The notes: generated by a model not told the origin, from the sequence alone. DNA of 64,000 nucleotides from Paenibacillus sp. CF384 (GCF_900106745.1 NZ_FNNV01000001.1:496001-560000); one strand, 5' to 3'. Shown: positions 44,652-54,228, counted from the stretch's first letter. Program-made: numbers and translations.

Positions 44652-45662
44652 TCAATCGTTCCAGTCCAATAGAACTCCCAGCGCCTGATCCTTGCTATTC
44701 AACAAAAGCTCATAACCCTGCTTTGCCTGTGAACTCGGCAGCTGATGCGTGATGAATGGCTCCACGATCAGATCGCCGGTTTCGATAAGCTGCAACATTT
44801 CGCGATAGAGCGCACCAGACGATGGGAGACCGTCGATATCTTTTATTGAGGCATGTGCCCCGATCAAGCTGACGCCTTTGCGGTGGATATGGTCGTATAC
44901 GTTCATAGTGACCAAGCCGCGCGTCGATCCTAGCAATATGACCTGTCCGTGCACCCTGCACAATTCGAGCGCCGAGTTCACCAGTGCCGGAACTCCGGTT
45001 GCCTCTACGACGATATCTGGGTCTTTGCCGCCTGTAAACTGATGAATCGCTTCCCGAAGATCCGGCCCCGATTGCACAACATGCTGCACATTCGTTCTTC
45101 GAGCTAATTCAAGTCGTTCTGCTACTACATCGACCCCGATAGGAATAGCCCCATGCCCCGCATACAGCTGTGCCGCTAAATTACCGACCAGCCCCATGCC
45201 AAGGACAGCTACATAATCCCCTTCTCTAATTCGTGACTGAAGTACAGAAGTCATCGAAATTTCAGCAATTCTGGCAAACAAGGCAAGCTTGAGATCCACG
45301 CCGTCTGATAGCTTTACGATCTCTTCATCCGTAGCTCCAAACACACCATAACTCGCATGATGTCCCGCTGTAAAAACATGATCGCCGACCTCGAACCCAC
45401 TCCGGCTACCTGCGACAACTACTTCCCCCACAGCAGCATATCCCGGATAAAACGGAAATTTCGCGAAGCGATTCCGCGGATTATCGATATCGATATGAGT
45501 GCCCGTATACAGCGCAAGCTCGGTCCCGGGACTGATTAAGCTATACGTGGTTTTGACCACGACCTGATCCTCATCCACTGCCGCAAGATCAAGTTCCTCT
45601 TCTTCATATTCAAGCGCATATGGGCGGGGAAACACCAGCTTCGTAACACCTATTTGAGTCAT
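44652..45662 (-). CDS. Medium-chain dehydrogenase/reductase (zinc-alcohol-dehydrogenase superfamily)
   Basis: A 336-residue MDR protein. The N-terminal GroES-like part has LISPGTELALYTG and PFYPGYAAVGEVV. The Rossmann loop is VLGMGLVGNLAAQ (about residues 155-167). The usual catalytic zinc Cys and the four-cysteine structural lobe are absent, as in the 'bi-domain' oxidoreductase-like branch often found with Gfo/Idh genes. ATG 45662 overlaps the ROK kinase stop (ATGA). It is last in operon II and probably oxidises or reduces a sugar alcohol or keto-sugar. Confidence 0.85.
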   Translation of the reverse strand: MTQIGVTKLVFPRPYALEYEEEELDLAAVDEDQVVVKTTYSLISPGTELALYTGTHIDIDNPRNRFAKFPFYPGYAAVGEVVVAGSRSGFEVGDHVFTAGHHASYGVFGATDEEIVKLSDGVDLKLALFARIAEISMTSVLQSRIREGDYVAVLGMGLVGNLAAQLYAGHGAIPIGVDVVAERLELARRTNVQHVVQSGPDLREAIHQFTGGKDPDIVVEATGVPALVNSALELCRVHGQVILLGSTRGLVTMNVYDHIHRKGVSLIGAHASIKDIDGLPSSGALYREMLQLIETGDLIVEPFITHQLPSSQAKQGYELLLNSKDQALGVLLDWND

Positions 45663-46681
45663 GTCTCGCATTCCTTCCTTTCTGCACGGTAATGCTGCTG
45701 TGCAAACGACACGGCGCCGATTAATCCGGCGGAATCGCCTAATTTGGCCTTGAGAATTGCCGGTTTCTTCGCATTGACGTAGCGTTCATCGATTTTGTCT
45801 CTGATCGGTCCAAGCAGCAGCTCGCCAGCTTCGGCAACGCCGCCCCCAATGATGACGGCGTCCGGATTCAGTAAACAAACGGCTGTCAGCAACTTGGAGC
45901 CGAGCACCTCGCCTACGTATCGGAAGATTCCTTGTGCAACAACATCGCCTTCCGTCGCGGCAGTGTAGACATCGAACGCAGTAGGTACCTGGTTTAGTGA
46001 ACGCAACGAGGTACTTACGTCATCACGTTCAACCGCCTCTCGCGCCATTCGAGAAATTCCTTTCGCGGAGACGATGCTCTCCACACAGCCCTGCCGCCCG
46101 CAAATACAAACGCCAACTGCCCCATCCACCGGATCATGTCCGATTTCCCCGGCAAAATAATCCCCGCCCATAACGATACGTCCGTCAGCAAATATAGCCG
46201 CAGCGATGCCGGTTCCCACTGTCAAGCAAAGCACATTGCGATAGCCATGCCCGGCACCTGCGATGACTTCGCCAAGCGCATAGATTCTCACATCATTGTC
46301 GATACACACAGAAACCCCCAAACGACTGCTCATCTGTTCTGCGAATGGCACGCCGAACCAGCCCAGATTAGATGCCGCCTCTGCCCTGCCACGAACAGGG
46401 TCAACGATGCCGGGAACGCCCATACCGCATAACGCCAAGCCATCCGAACAATCGGCTTCTTGCGCCAAAAGGAAGATTTCATCCCGAAGCAAATCGAAGA
46501 AAGTGGCAGGAAGATCCGTCGATTTCGGCAAATGTGGCAGCAGGGTCGGGATCGACTTCTTCTTCAGCAATTGCCGTGAATGATCGAAAATACCAATAAC
46601 GGTGTTGGTGCCGCCGATATCAACACCCACATACGCTTGTTTCAACGCTACCGATCCCGCTTCAGCCGCCGCATCAGTCAT
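45659..46681 (-). CDS. ROK-family sugar kinase
   Basis: A 340-residue kinase. The phosphate loop is VGVDIGGTNTVIG, the ROK signature covers VPGIVDPVRGRAEAASNLGW, the catalytic Asp is in CIDNDVR, and the zinc motif is GEIGHDPVD...CICGRQGCVES. Likely substrates are glucose, GlcNAc or ManNAc; the neighbouring NagA favours an N-acetylhexosamine, giving the 6-phosphate needed by NagA. ATG 46681 with GGAGGG six bases upstream is the start; it overlaps the nagA stop by eight bases. Confidence 0.89.
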   Translation of the reverse strand: MTDAAAEAGSVALKQAYVGVDIGGTNTVIGIFDHSRQLLKKKSIPTLLPHLPKSTDLPATFFDLLRDEIFLLAQEADCSDGLALCGMGVPGIVDPVRGRAEAASNLGWFGVPFAEQMSSRLGVSVCIDNDVRIYALGEVIAGAGHGYRNVLCLTVGTGIAAAIFADGRIVMGGDYFAGEIGHDPVDGAVGVCICGRQGCVESIVSAKGISRMAREAVERDDVSTSLRSLNQVPTAFDVYTAATEGDVVAQGIFRYVGEVLGSKLLTAVCLLNPDAVIIGGGVAEAGELLLGPIRDKIDERYVNAKKPAILKAKLGDSAGLIGAVSFAQQHYRAERKECET

Positions 46682-47846
46682 CCGTCTCCCTCCGATAGAC
46701 CGCTTTTCCACGAACATAGGTAGCCACGATATCCAAGTTCTGATCCAGCAAGAGGAAATCCGCATCTTTTCCCTGCTCAAGCGATCCTTTCGAGGCGACA
46801 ACACCTGCTTGACGTGCGGGCACGGCTGTCATTGAAGGCAGTAGCTTTTCCAGCGGATAGCCCGTGAACCGAATCGCATTTCGCAGAGCATGAATCATAG
46901 TAAGTGAGCTCCCAGCCAAACTAGAGCCGTCCTTCAACAAGATCTGACCACCACGCATCGTAACTTCACCGTAATCTCCATCAGCTAGTCCGGCGCAGGA
47001 GACAGCATCCGTAATCATACACACCTGATCCGGGCCTTTGGTATCGAACAAGAGTTTAACTACGGCAGGATGAACATGAATGCCATCGCAAATCAGCTCC
47101 GTCGTCAGCTCTGCCAGCATCAGCCCCGCCCCGGCTAAACCAGGCTCGCGATGATGAAGCGGACTCATTCCATTAAAGTGATGCGTGGTATGGCTAAGCC
47201 CGCTGCTAACTGCCTCGCCAACCTGCTCGTAGGTTGCATTGGAATGACCTGCCGAGACGGTAATGCCAAGACTCGCCAGCTGCCTCACCGCTTCAAGTCC
47301 TCCGTTCACCTCAGGCGCCAGGGTAACCAGCTTAATCCGATGATCAGCTGCTTCGATTAACCGTTCAATCTCCAACCCATTAGGCTCACGGATATCTGCT
47401 TTACTCTGTGCCCCTCTCCTCTTCTCATCAATATAGGGCCCTTCCAGATGAATTCCGATCAGCTCTGCCCCGGAAACACCTTCTCGAATAGCAGCCGCGA
47501 TATTTCGTAATGCCAATTCTATTCGTTCAAGCGGAGCAGTGGTTGTCGTCGCCAGGAACGAGGTCGTCCCGTGCGCCGCATGGAATCGACTGATTCCGTC
47601 CAACTGCTCGTATTCCCCAGTCATCACGCTGCAGCCGTTGCCACCATGGATATGAACATCTACGAATCCGGGGATGAGCAGCATGCCACTCGCATCCTGT
47701 ATCACCACCTGGGATTCCACTTGCAACTCAGACCCGCCAATAGCGGCTATTTTGCCATGTTCATCTACAATAAGCCTTCCTTGCTCCACGATGCCATTAG
47801 GTGTATAAACAGTGGCGCCAACAACACATAAGGCTTGCGCTGCCAT
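46674..47846 (-). CDS. nagA: N-acetylglucosamine-6-phosphate deacetylase (Bacillus-type, binuclear site)
   Basis: A 390-residue deacetylase. The first strand has the two-metal signature GFVDVHIHGG, then HLEGPYID, SAGHSNATYE, THHFNGMSPLHHREPGLAG, DGIHVHP and ITDAVSCAGLADG with catalytic Asp. It matches canonical NagA far better than the amidohydrolase at 24932. It converts GlcNAc-6-P to GlcN-6-P and acetate. The ROK kinase immediately downstream could supply the substrate. No nagB is in this operon; the NagB-like gene is 20 kb away in operon I. Confidence 0.92.
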   Translation of the reverse strand: MAAQALCVVGATVYTPNGIVEQGRLIVDEHGKIAAIGGSELQVESQVVIQDASGMLLIPGFVDVHIHGGNGCSVMTGEYEQLDGISRFHAAHGTTSFLATTTTAPLERIELALRNIAAAIREGVSGAELIGIHLEGPYIDEKRRGAQSKADIREPNGLEIERLIEAADHRIKLVTLAPEVNGGLEAVRQLASLGITVSAGHSNATYEQVGEAVSSGLSHTTHHFNGMSPLHHREPGLAGAGLMLAELTTELICDGIHVHPAVVKLLFDTKGPDQVCMITDAVSCAGLADGDYGEVTMRGGQILLKDGSSLAGSSLTMIHALRNAIRFTGYPLEKLLPSMTAVPARQAGVVASKGSLEQGKDADFLLLDQNLDIVATYVRGKAVYRRETDD

Positions 47847-47864
47847 CGCTTCATCTCCTATCGC

Positions 47865-48662
47865 TTAAATTGAGCCAATCAGCCTGTTACGACGCTCGGT
47901 TGCAAACTTGACCAAACCAGCGACCTGCCGATTGAACCGAAGCTCGCCTTCTTCCGCTGTAGCATCCGAATACAACATCGAACCGCCGATACCTAGATGC
48001 TCCCGGGCATGCCCCAGATTCGCCGTCATATTGACTCTGTCCTTGTTCAAGTGCAGCATCATGCTCGTTTCAATGCCCGCCGCATGATCACTGGCACGAC
48101 GCGGATCATCCGCATCCATGAGCAAATAATCCATCGTAAAACAGACCGGCTCCTCACCTTCAGGAGATTTGCAATGGTAGCACACTTCATCGAGTACATT
48201 TTGCTGAATGGAGGGATTGTGACCGGATACGAGCACGACGAGCTTAAAGCCCCGATTCAAGTAGTTACGGCATGCGTTAAGGAGCAGCGCGGAGAATAGT
48301 GCCGTATCGATCGCATAGAACGAACCCGGCAGCTGGTAGCCTGCAGTCGCGTCCATGCCGTAGCCAATTCCAAATCCCGCATCCCAATAAGCATCCGCTG
48401 CAAAATGAATCGTTGGCATCACGACGCCGCCTGCCTGCTTCGCCGCTTCCAAGCATAAATGCTCGGCTTTGAGCGAATCGACGCCAAGCGGATTATGTCG
48501 CCCATGCCATTCCAACGTGCCAAGCGGCTGATAGGCAACAGGGAACTGCTTCTGAATAGACAGCAGCTCCCCCGGACGTAAGTAAATCGCCCTGACTTCT
48601 TCAGGGATTGGTTCATCAGGAATTTCGCTGCGTACTTTATCCGCGTCATAATAGGTTCTCAA
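47865..48662 (-). CDS. Creatininase-family amidohydrolase
   Basis: A 265-residue protein with the metal motif PLGTLEWHGRHNPLGVDS (Glu51, His53, Asp62 in the family's ExH...D pattern), VVLVSGHNPSI in place of the usual GHGGN, and DHAAGIETSMML (HAGxxETS). The start is TTG 48662, with GGAGG eight bases upstream. Family enzymes hydrolyse cyclic amides or N-formyl/acyl groups. Here, between NagA and a TIM-barrel isomerase, an amide hydrolysis on a sugar-derived lactam or amide is an inference. Confidence 0.86.
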   Translation of the reverse strand: MRTYYDADKVRSEIPDEPIPEEVRAIYLRPGELLSIQKQFPVAYQPLGTLEWHGRHNPLGVDSLKAEHLCLEAAKQAGGVVMPTIHFAADAYWDAGFGIGYGMDATAGYQLPGSFYAIDTALFSALLLNACRNYLNRGFKLVVLVSGHNPSIQQNVLDEVCYHCKSPEGEEPVCFTMDYLLMDADDPRRASDHAAGIETSMMLHLNKDRVNMTANLGHAREHLGIGGSMLYSDATAEEGELRFNRQVAGLVKFATERRNRLIGSI

Positions 48663-48680
48663 GAAAATGACCTCCGATCC

Positions 48681-49502
48681 TTACACATGCTCCAAGTAAC
48701 GATTCTTGATTAAGGCAAGCGACTCATCGCCATCTAATTCCCAGATTGCCCTGTTGAAAATCTCCACCTCGATTGGGCCGTTATATCCTGCCGCTTCAAC
48801 GGCTGCCCTTATGCGCCGCAGATCGATGACCCCATCCCCCATCATGCCCCGCCCCATTAACAGGTCCGGAGTCGGCACAATCCAATCGGACACATGGTAG
48901 CCGACGATTCTACCGGCGGCTCTAGCAATCTGTTCATATAAAGCCGGATCCCACCACACATGAAAGACATCGACGACAACGCCGACTTGACCAGGTCTAT
49001 ACCTCTCGGCGATATCGTTCGCCTGCGACAGCAGATTGATCACCGAACGCTCAGCGGCATACATCGGATGAAGCGGCTCAATGCCAAGCTTAATCCCATG
49101 GGATTCCGCATAGGGAACCAACTCGGCGATCCCTTCCTCCACCATAAGCCTAGCCGCGGCAATATCTTTATCCGGAGCCGGCCCACAGACAAGGACGAGG
49201 ACATCCGTCCCGAGCTCAGCCGCTTCTTCGACCGCACGCCGATTATCCTCCATCCGCTGCCGCCGTTCTTCTGAAGTAGCTGCCGGAAACATGCCTCCTC
49301 GGCATAAACTCGAAACATGAAGTCCGGCATCACGAATCAGCCGCTTGGCTTCGGTCAATCCTGTCTGTGCTAATTTATGCCGCCACAGCGCAATCAATGG
49401 AATGTCAGCACGTACGCATGCCTCCACGGCCTCTGGCAGCGACAATCGATCTGTCGTAATTTGATTCAAGCTCAGTCGCTTGAAGGTTGTCAGTTGTTCC
49501 AA
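48681..49502 (-). CDS. TIM-barrel sugar isomerase/epimerase
   Basis: A 273-residue xylose-isomerase-like barrel. Candidate metal ligands are in IKLGIEPLHPMY (Glu), VVVDVFHVWWDP (Asp/His), GYHVSDW (His), and IEVEIFNRAIW (Glu). The GIEPLHP and HVSDW forms are common in isomerases of Gfo/Idh-linked operons. The ORF can be read from GTG 49511, but that codon lies inside the ribosome site; TTG 49502 is eight bases from AGGAGG and is preferred. It lies between the creatininase and DUF993 genes. Confidence 0.84.
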   Translation of the reverse strand: MEQLTTFKRLSLNQITTDRLSLPEAVEACVRADIPLIALWRHKLAQTGLTEAKRLIRDAGLHVSSLCRGGMFPAATSEERRQRMEDNRRAVEEAAELGTDVLVLVCGPAPDKDIAAARLMVEEGIAELVPYAESHGIKLGIEPLHPMYAAERSVINLLSQANDIAERYRPGQVGVVVDVFHVWWDPALYEQIARAAGRIVGYHVSDWIVPTPDLLMGRGMMGDGVIDLRRIRAAVEAAGYNGPIEVEIFNRAIWELDGDESLALIKNRYLEHV

Positions 49503-49516
49503 GCCCGTCACCTCCT

Positions 49517-50689
49517 CTACTCTATGCCAGACAGTGCCAGTACCTGCTTCATGCGATGAACTGCCAGCTCCGGCTTCGCGAGCAGTCCTGCTTGATCAGC
49601 TAACGTGAACAGCTCTGCAAGATGAAGGATAGACCTGGCACCTTCCGCGCCGCCCAGCATTCGGAAATGGGATTGATGTCCGTTCAAATACGCCATAAAC
49701 ACGATGCCTGTCTTATAGGCGTAGGTCGGACGCTGGAAAATATGCCGGGATAACGGAACTGTCGGATTGAACAATGCACGATACTGCGCTATATCCCCTT
49801 GATCCAGCGCATGTATTGCAGCTGCGGCTACCGGCGCAATCGCATCGAATATGCCGAGCAATGCATGGCTGTACCCCTGCTCATCGCCAAGAATCAACTC
49901 CGGATAATTGAAATCATCTCCCGTGTACATCCGAACGCCGTTTGGCAGCTTCCGCCGCATCTGCACTTCTTTATCCGCATCGAGCAGCGATATCTTAATG
50001 CCATCCACCTTATCTGGATGCGTATGGATGATGCGAAGACAGACGTCCATTGCTGCGTCAACATTGCGCTCTCCCCAATATCCGGCGAGCGCGGGATCGA
50101 ACATGTCGCCAAGCCAGTGCAGAATAACCGGGCGAGACACTTGGCGCAATATCGTGCCGTACACCCGCTCGTAATCTTCCGGCGACTTCGCAGCGGCAGC
50201 CAGTGCCCGGCTTGCCATCAGAATGACTTGCCCGCCTCGACTTTCGATATATTCGCATTGTTCTTCATAGGCGCGTATAACTTCATCGATCGTAACTTGT
50301 GGTCCGGGCATCAGTTGATCGGTTCCCGCGCCGCAAGCGATTTTCCCGTTCACCGACTCCGCTTCCTTCAAGGATAGTCCGATCAGCTCTTTGGCGCGAG
50401 GCCAATCCAGCCCCATTCCCCGCTGGGCCGTGTCCATCGCTTCCGCTACGCCAAGGCCGAGCGACCACAGGTGATGGCGATATGCCATCGTAGTCTGCCA
50501 ATCAATGGCTGCACCAAGCAGCGGCTCCGCTTCGGCGAACGGATCACAGACGACATGCACGGCGGAGAAGGCAATTCGCCCTTGCAATGGGACGGAAGGC
50601 GAGGCAATCGGCGCTGTTCCTGCAAGCTTGTATTCATATAACTCGCCGCCGGCGCGAGGCAATTTAATCGTTTTTCCCATCATTGTCAT
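49517..50689 (-). CDS. DUF993 dihydrodipicolinate-synthase-like protein
   Basis: A 390-residue protein of the DUF993 family, distantly related to class I DapA-type aldolases. Lys232 in DGIKISLLD is the probable Schiff-base lysine, and TGDDFNYPELI and LHWLGDMFDP are conserved landmarks. Several start codons cluster at the N-terminus; ATG 50689 has the best spacing from AGGAGG (10-11 bases). It lies 15 bases after the Gfo/Idh gene and 14 bases before the isomerase gene. The trio suggests oxidation, isomerisation and retro-aldol cleavage of one sugar. The actual reaction is not known to me. Confidence 0.82.
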   Translation of the reverse strand: MTMMGKTIKLPRAGGELYEYKLAGTAPIASPSVPLQGRIAFSAVHVVCDPFAEAEPLLGAAIDWQTTMAYRHHLWSLGLGVAEAMDTAQRGMGLDWPRAKELIGLSLKEAESVNGKIACGAGTDQLMPGPQVTIDEVIRAYEEQCEYIESRGGQVILMASRALAAAAKSPEDYERVYGTILRQVSRPVILHWLGDMFDPALAGYWGERNVDAAMDVCLRIIHTHPDKVDGIKISLLDADKEVQMRRKLPNGVRMYTGDDFNYPELILGDEQGYSHALLGIFDAIAPVAAAAIHALDQGDIAQYRALFNPTVPLSRHIFQRPTYAYKTGIVFMAYLNGHQSHFRMLGGAEGARSILHLAELFTLADQAGLLAKPELAVHRMKQVLALSGIE

Positions 50690-50704
50690 CGTAGTTAGCA
50701 CCTC

Positions 50705-51859
50705 CTACAGCTGCAAAGCCGGCACGTCTACCCAGCGGCGCTCCGCCCAAGACTGCAGCCCAAGCTCCGCCATCTGCGTACCCTTCGCGCCTTCGAACAG
50801 ATCCCATCGGAATGGACTCGCATCGTCAACAACATGCTTCAAGAAGAGCTCCCACTGTACCTTGAAGCCATTCTCGAACACTTGATTGTCCGGGACTTCC
50901 TGCCACTGCTGCGTGAACTGGAACGGATTGGGGATGTCCGGATTCCACACCGGCTTAGGCGTATTCACGCGATGCTGCACCTTGCAATCCCGAAGTCCGG
51001 CAACGGCACTGCCTTCCGTTCCATCTACCTGAATGGTAAGCAAGTCATCGCGATCTACGCGCACCGCCCAAGAGGAATTCGCTTGCACGACGATGCCATT
51101 CTCGAGAAGGAATGTCGCATACGCTGCATCATCGGCGGTGCAGGCATAACGTTCACCCTGCTCATCCACCCGCTGCGGGATATGCGTCGCACCAAGACAC
51201 GAAATCGCTTTCACTTCCCCGAACAGATTGTCTAGCACATACCGCCAATGGGCGAACATGTCGACGATGATACCGCCGCCATCCTCCTTGCGATAATTCC
51301 ACGATGGACGTTGCCCAGCCTGCCAATCTCCCTCGAATACCCAATAACCGAATTCCATCCGTACGGACAGGATCTGGCCAAAATATCCCGAATCTACGAG
51401 CCGCTTCAGCTTCAATAAGCCTGGCAGAAACAATTTATCCTGCACAACGCCGTTCTTGACGCCTGCTTCTCTCGCTAGGCGCGCTAACGCGAGGGATTGT
51501 TCAAGGCTGTCCGCCGTCGGTTTCTCGCAATAGATATGCTTGCCCGCTGCAATCGCCTGCTTAATGCTCTCCGCGCGTCGATTCGTGGTCTGCGCATCAA
51601 AGTAAATCGAATAACTCGAATCAGCCAAGCAAGCCTCCAAGTCCGTGCTCCACTTTTCAATACCGTGTTTCTGCGCTAGCGCCTGCAGCTTATGCGCTTG
51701 CCGGCCGACCAGTATCGGATCAGGCATGATCGTATCGCCATTCACTAGCTGGATACCGCCTTGGTTCCGAATGGCAAGTATGGATCGGATCAAGTGCTGG
51801 TTCGTGCCCATTCGTCCCGTAACGCCGTTCATAATAATGCCGATGGTATGGGTAGTCAT
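50705..51859 (-). CDS. Gfo/Idh/MocA-family oxidoreductase
   Basis: A 384-residue oxidoreductase. The N-terminal loop IIMNGVTGRMGTNQH is a variant of the Rossmann glycine motif. YCEKPTADSLEQ holds the catalytic Lys. GGGIIVDMFAHWRYVLDNLFG takes the place of the usual His-containing substrate helix. It is first in operon II, with GGAGG nine bases before ATG 51859. It probably oxidises a sugar hydroxyl to start the pathway. Confidence 0.87.
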   Translation of the reverse strand: MTTHTIGIIMNGVTGRMGTNQHLIRSILAIRNQGGIQLVNGDTIMPDPILVGRQAHKLQALAQKHGIEKWSTDLEACLADSSYSIYFDAQTTNRRAESIKQAIAAGKHIYCEKPTADSLEQSLALARLAREAGVKNGVVQDKLFLPGLLKLKRLVDSGYFGQILSVRMEFGYWVFEGDWQAGQRPSWNYRKEDGGGIIVDMFAHWRYVLDNLFGEVKAISCLGATHIPQRVDEQGERYACTADDAAYATFLLENGIVVQANSSWAVRVDRDDLLTIQVDGTEGSAVAGLRDCKVQHRVNTPKPVWNPDIPNPFQFTQQWQEVPDNQVFENGFKVQWELFLKHVVDDASPFRWDLFEGAKGTQMAELGLQSWAERRWVDVPALQL

Positions 51860-51902
51860 TAGGTAGTACCTCCGTTAAGTAGATGTTGGTTAAAGGTGAG
51901 AT

Positions 51903-51925
51903 GGGGCGCCGGTAATCGACGCCCC
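51903..51925 (-). terminator. Short GC hairpin between beta-helix gene and operon II
   Basis: A 6-bp GGGGCG/CGCCCC stem (51903-51908 with 51920-51925) lies in the 80-base gap. There is no T-run, so it may only attenuate, stabilise or weakly terminate. Confidence 0.4.
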
Positions 51926-51939
51926 GCTTACGTAACGCG

Positions 51940-54057
51940 TTAATTTCCGCCGTTCTTCCCATACTCGAAAGCCCCGATATCGATTTTGTCTTTGTCCGGT
52001 CTCTTCTCGCTATTCTGATGAAGCACATATTGCTTCTCGATCAAATCATCATATTGCCCAGGCAATCCCGCTCCGGCATTAATGAGGGCAGAGCCAGCGC
52101 TGAGCTTGTAATTCTGCCCGCCAAGCGAACCGTCGATCCATCCCGGATTCGTACCTGTCAACGTGCCCATGTTCTTAGCTGGCACACGAGACGGCTCATT
52201 GAAATCGTAGAAGTAGCCTGCCGTAAACCAGTTGTTGCGCAGCTCGATCGAACCGTCATCATCCGTAATCACTAGCGGTGCCGGATTAGCGCCGGCTTGA
52301 TGGAATACATTGTTACGCGCGTCCACATGTTTGCCCGGCGCATAGAACAGTACCGTCCGTTCGGTACGACCCGGATCCTTCAAGCCTGGCACGCCGTCTT
52401 GTCCATAAACACGCTGCTGTCTGTACGTCACTACCGTGTTATTGAAGAAGTTCAACGTTCCATGACGATCCGGAACCGTTACGTTATCGCCGCCGAAGTT
52501 AATGATCTCATCGTCGCCCCACGTATCGAATAAGTGATCGCGCTCGATCAGCACGTTGGCATAAACAAACGAGTTATTGTAAGTAGGATCGAATACGATG
52601 CGGGGTGAATCTTCGGCATCATCAAGCGCTATTTGCCTTCTGCCGCCATCGATCCAGTTATACCGCACAACCGTTCCAGCTCCGCGATCCTTCAAGCCAT
52701 ACCCTTGCGAGCCCGGCAGCAAATCGCCGTAATGATTATTCTCGTATACCGTGCCGATTGCCGCGATATAGCTGTTATGCTCGAACATTCTGCCGACGTT
52801 GCCGTTGCCATAGATGAAATTGCCTTGGATGAGCAGATTTTTCGAGGTATAGTCAATTACCGCTCCTTCCCATACATACATCGAGGATGTCCCGAATATG
52901 CCGTTTCCGTTGTCATGAATCTTATTGTTGCGGAGCGTGACGTGATCCCCATTGTCGATCCAGATCCCGGACGCATTGAATCCATAGCTGGCCAGGGCTC
53001 CGCTTGCGTTCACATACTTCTTCGAGGCATGCGCGTTAAAGACTTCGAAATTCTCGAACGTCACATACTTCGCCGGCTTGCTGTCTTTGCCAATACGGAC
53101 GAGCGAGCGATTCGCATTCGGAACCGGATTCTGTGCTCTGAATACAGCGCCGTTACCGTCAATCTTCGGAAGCTCGCCATTTGGACCGGGAACACCATGT
53201 ATAATGATCGGCTGCTCCTTCGTCCCTTCTGCGAAAATACCTATTTTCTCTTTGTAAGGCGTGTCGCGGTAATACACATAAACTACATCACCAGCCTTGA
53301 GCGTTTCCCATGCAAAATCATTGATGTTCTCGTAGGTTTTGCCCGGACCGATTTCGATTGTGGCCGGCGGCGCTTCATTCACGCCTGGCTGCTTCTTCGC
53401 GGAATCCGGCTCCCAATTGTCGTATTTCACACGGCTTAGATCGAATTGAAACGTCAGCTTATCCGAGTCTGCCAAGCCTGCCAGATCAATCGGCTCCTTG
53501 TAGATCATCCAAGAGGTGCCGGCGTTTCCAGCCACTGAGAATGCCACGCATTTGGAGTCGTTGACCCCGCAGTCCTTCGATTCAATCCCGTTGATGGAAT
53601 AGGTGTAGTACAGATCTTCCTCGCTGGCAAAATTCTGAAAGTAAAACGGCTTATCCGCTTGATTGGAATAGATGGACGTGCTGCCGAGGTTAATCTTGTC
53701 CACGTAAACGGCGTCCTTGTCTGCCGGCCAACCACCTACTGCTTCACCATCGTCATTGAGCGAAGCCTCAGCAGGTACGAAAGCAATGCTGCCCAGCTTG
53801 CTGTCTGCTACGAGCGTTTTCAATACAGAGACAGGAAGCTTGAACGTTTGGAATCCGTCCTTCTGATCCACCTCGAACGCGAAGCTTTTCTCGGCGTCAT
53901 AGACACCGGTTTCTGCATCCACGTTGAATAACGCCTTCAGCTTGAACGGCGCTGCCGCTCCGTCTGCTGAACGAACGCTGCCGATCATGATCAGCGAAAC
54001 CAGCATGGAAGTCATAATCGTAATCAGTAAAGCCCTTCTGGGTAATTGATTAACCAT
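51940..54057 (-). CDS. Secreted right-handed beta-helix protein with N-terminal accessory domain
   Basis: A 705-residue exported protein. The signal peptide covers about residues 1-34. An accessory region (about 36-225) looks like a carbohydrate-binding-type beta-sandwich. The beta-helix occupies about 230-690, starting at IEIGPGKTYENINDF and running through asparagine-rich turns such as HVTLRNNKIHDNGNGI, YGNGNVGR, GTVVRYNWIDGG and FFNNTVV, the spacing seen in polysaccharide lyases and related glycan enzymes. It ends in DIGAFEYG. Catalytic residues cannot be named with confidence. It is a paralogue of the next gene. Confidence 0.85.
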   Translation of the reverse strand: MVNQLPRRALLITIMTSMLVSLIMIGSVRSADGAAAPFKLKALFNVDAETGVYDAEKSFAFEVDQKDGFQTFKLPVSVLKTLVADSKLGSIAFVPAEASLNDDGEAVGGWPADKDAVYVDKINLGSTSIYSNQADKPFYFQNFASEEDLYYTYSINGIESKDCGVNDSKCVAFSVAGNAGTSWMIYKEPIDLAGLADSDKLTFQFDLSRVKYDNWEPDSAKKQPGVNEAPPATIEIGPGKTYENINDFAWETLKAGDVVYVYYRDTPYKEKIGIFAEGTKEQPIIIHGVPGPNGELPKIDGNGAVFRAQNPVPNANRSLVRIGKDSKPAKYVTFENFEVFNAHASKKYVNASGALASYGFNASGIWIDNGDHVTLRNNKIHDNGNGIFGTSSMYVWEGAVIDYTSKNLLIQGNFIYGNGNVGRMFEHNSYIAAIGTVYENNHYGDLLPGSQGYGLKDRGAGTVVRYNWIDGGRRQIALDDAEDSPRIVFDPTYNNSFVYANVLIERDHLFDTWGDDEIINFGGDNVTVPDRHGTLNFFNNTVVTYRQQRVYGQDGVPGLKDPGRTERTVLFYAPGKHVDARNNVFHQAGANPAPLVITDDDGSIELRNNWFTAGYFYDFNEPSRVPAKNMGTLTGTNPGWIDGSLGGQNYKLSAGSALINAGAGLPGQYDDLIEKQYVLHQNSEKRPDKDKIDIGAFEYGKNGGN

Positions 54058-54193
54058 TACTACGAACCTCCCGAAATCAATATTGGATTGTCACCTTTCC
54101 CATTGAACGTACCGTAGATTGACCTCGCACACTACAGTAGCCTTTATCAAACCTTCATCCTTCTTCGACTAGTTTAAAATCTGACCTGAATCA

Positions 54194-54228
54194 TAAAAAA
54201 AGAGAAGAACCAGCCGGTTCTCCTCTCC
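54194..54228 (-). terminator. Terminator between the two beta-helix genes
   Basis: On the minus strand GAGAACC and GGTTCTTCTC pair around a short loop and are followed by seven T. It lies just after the 54247 stop, so the two paralogues are separate transcripts. Confidence 0.85.
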
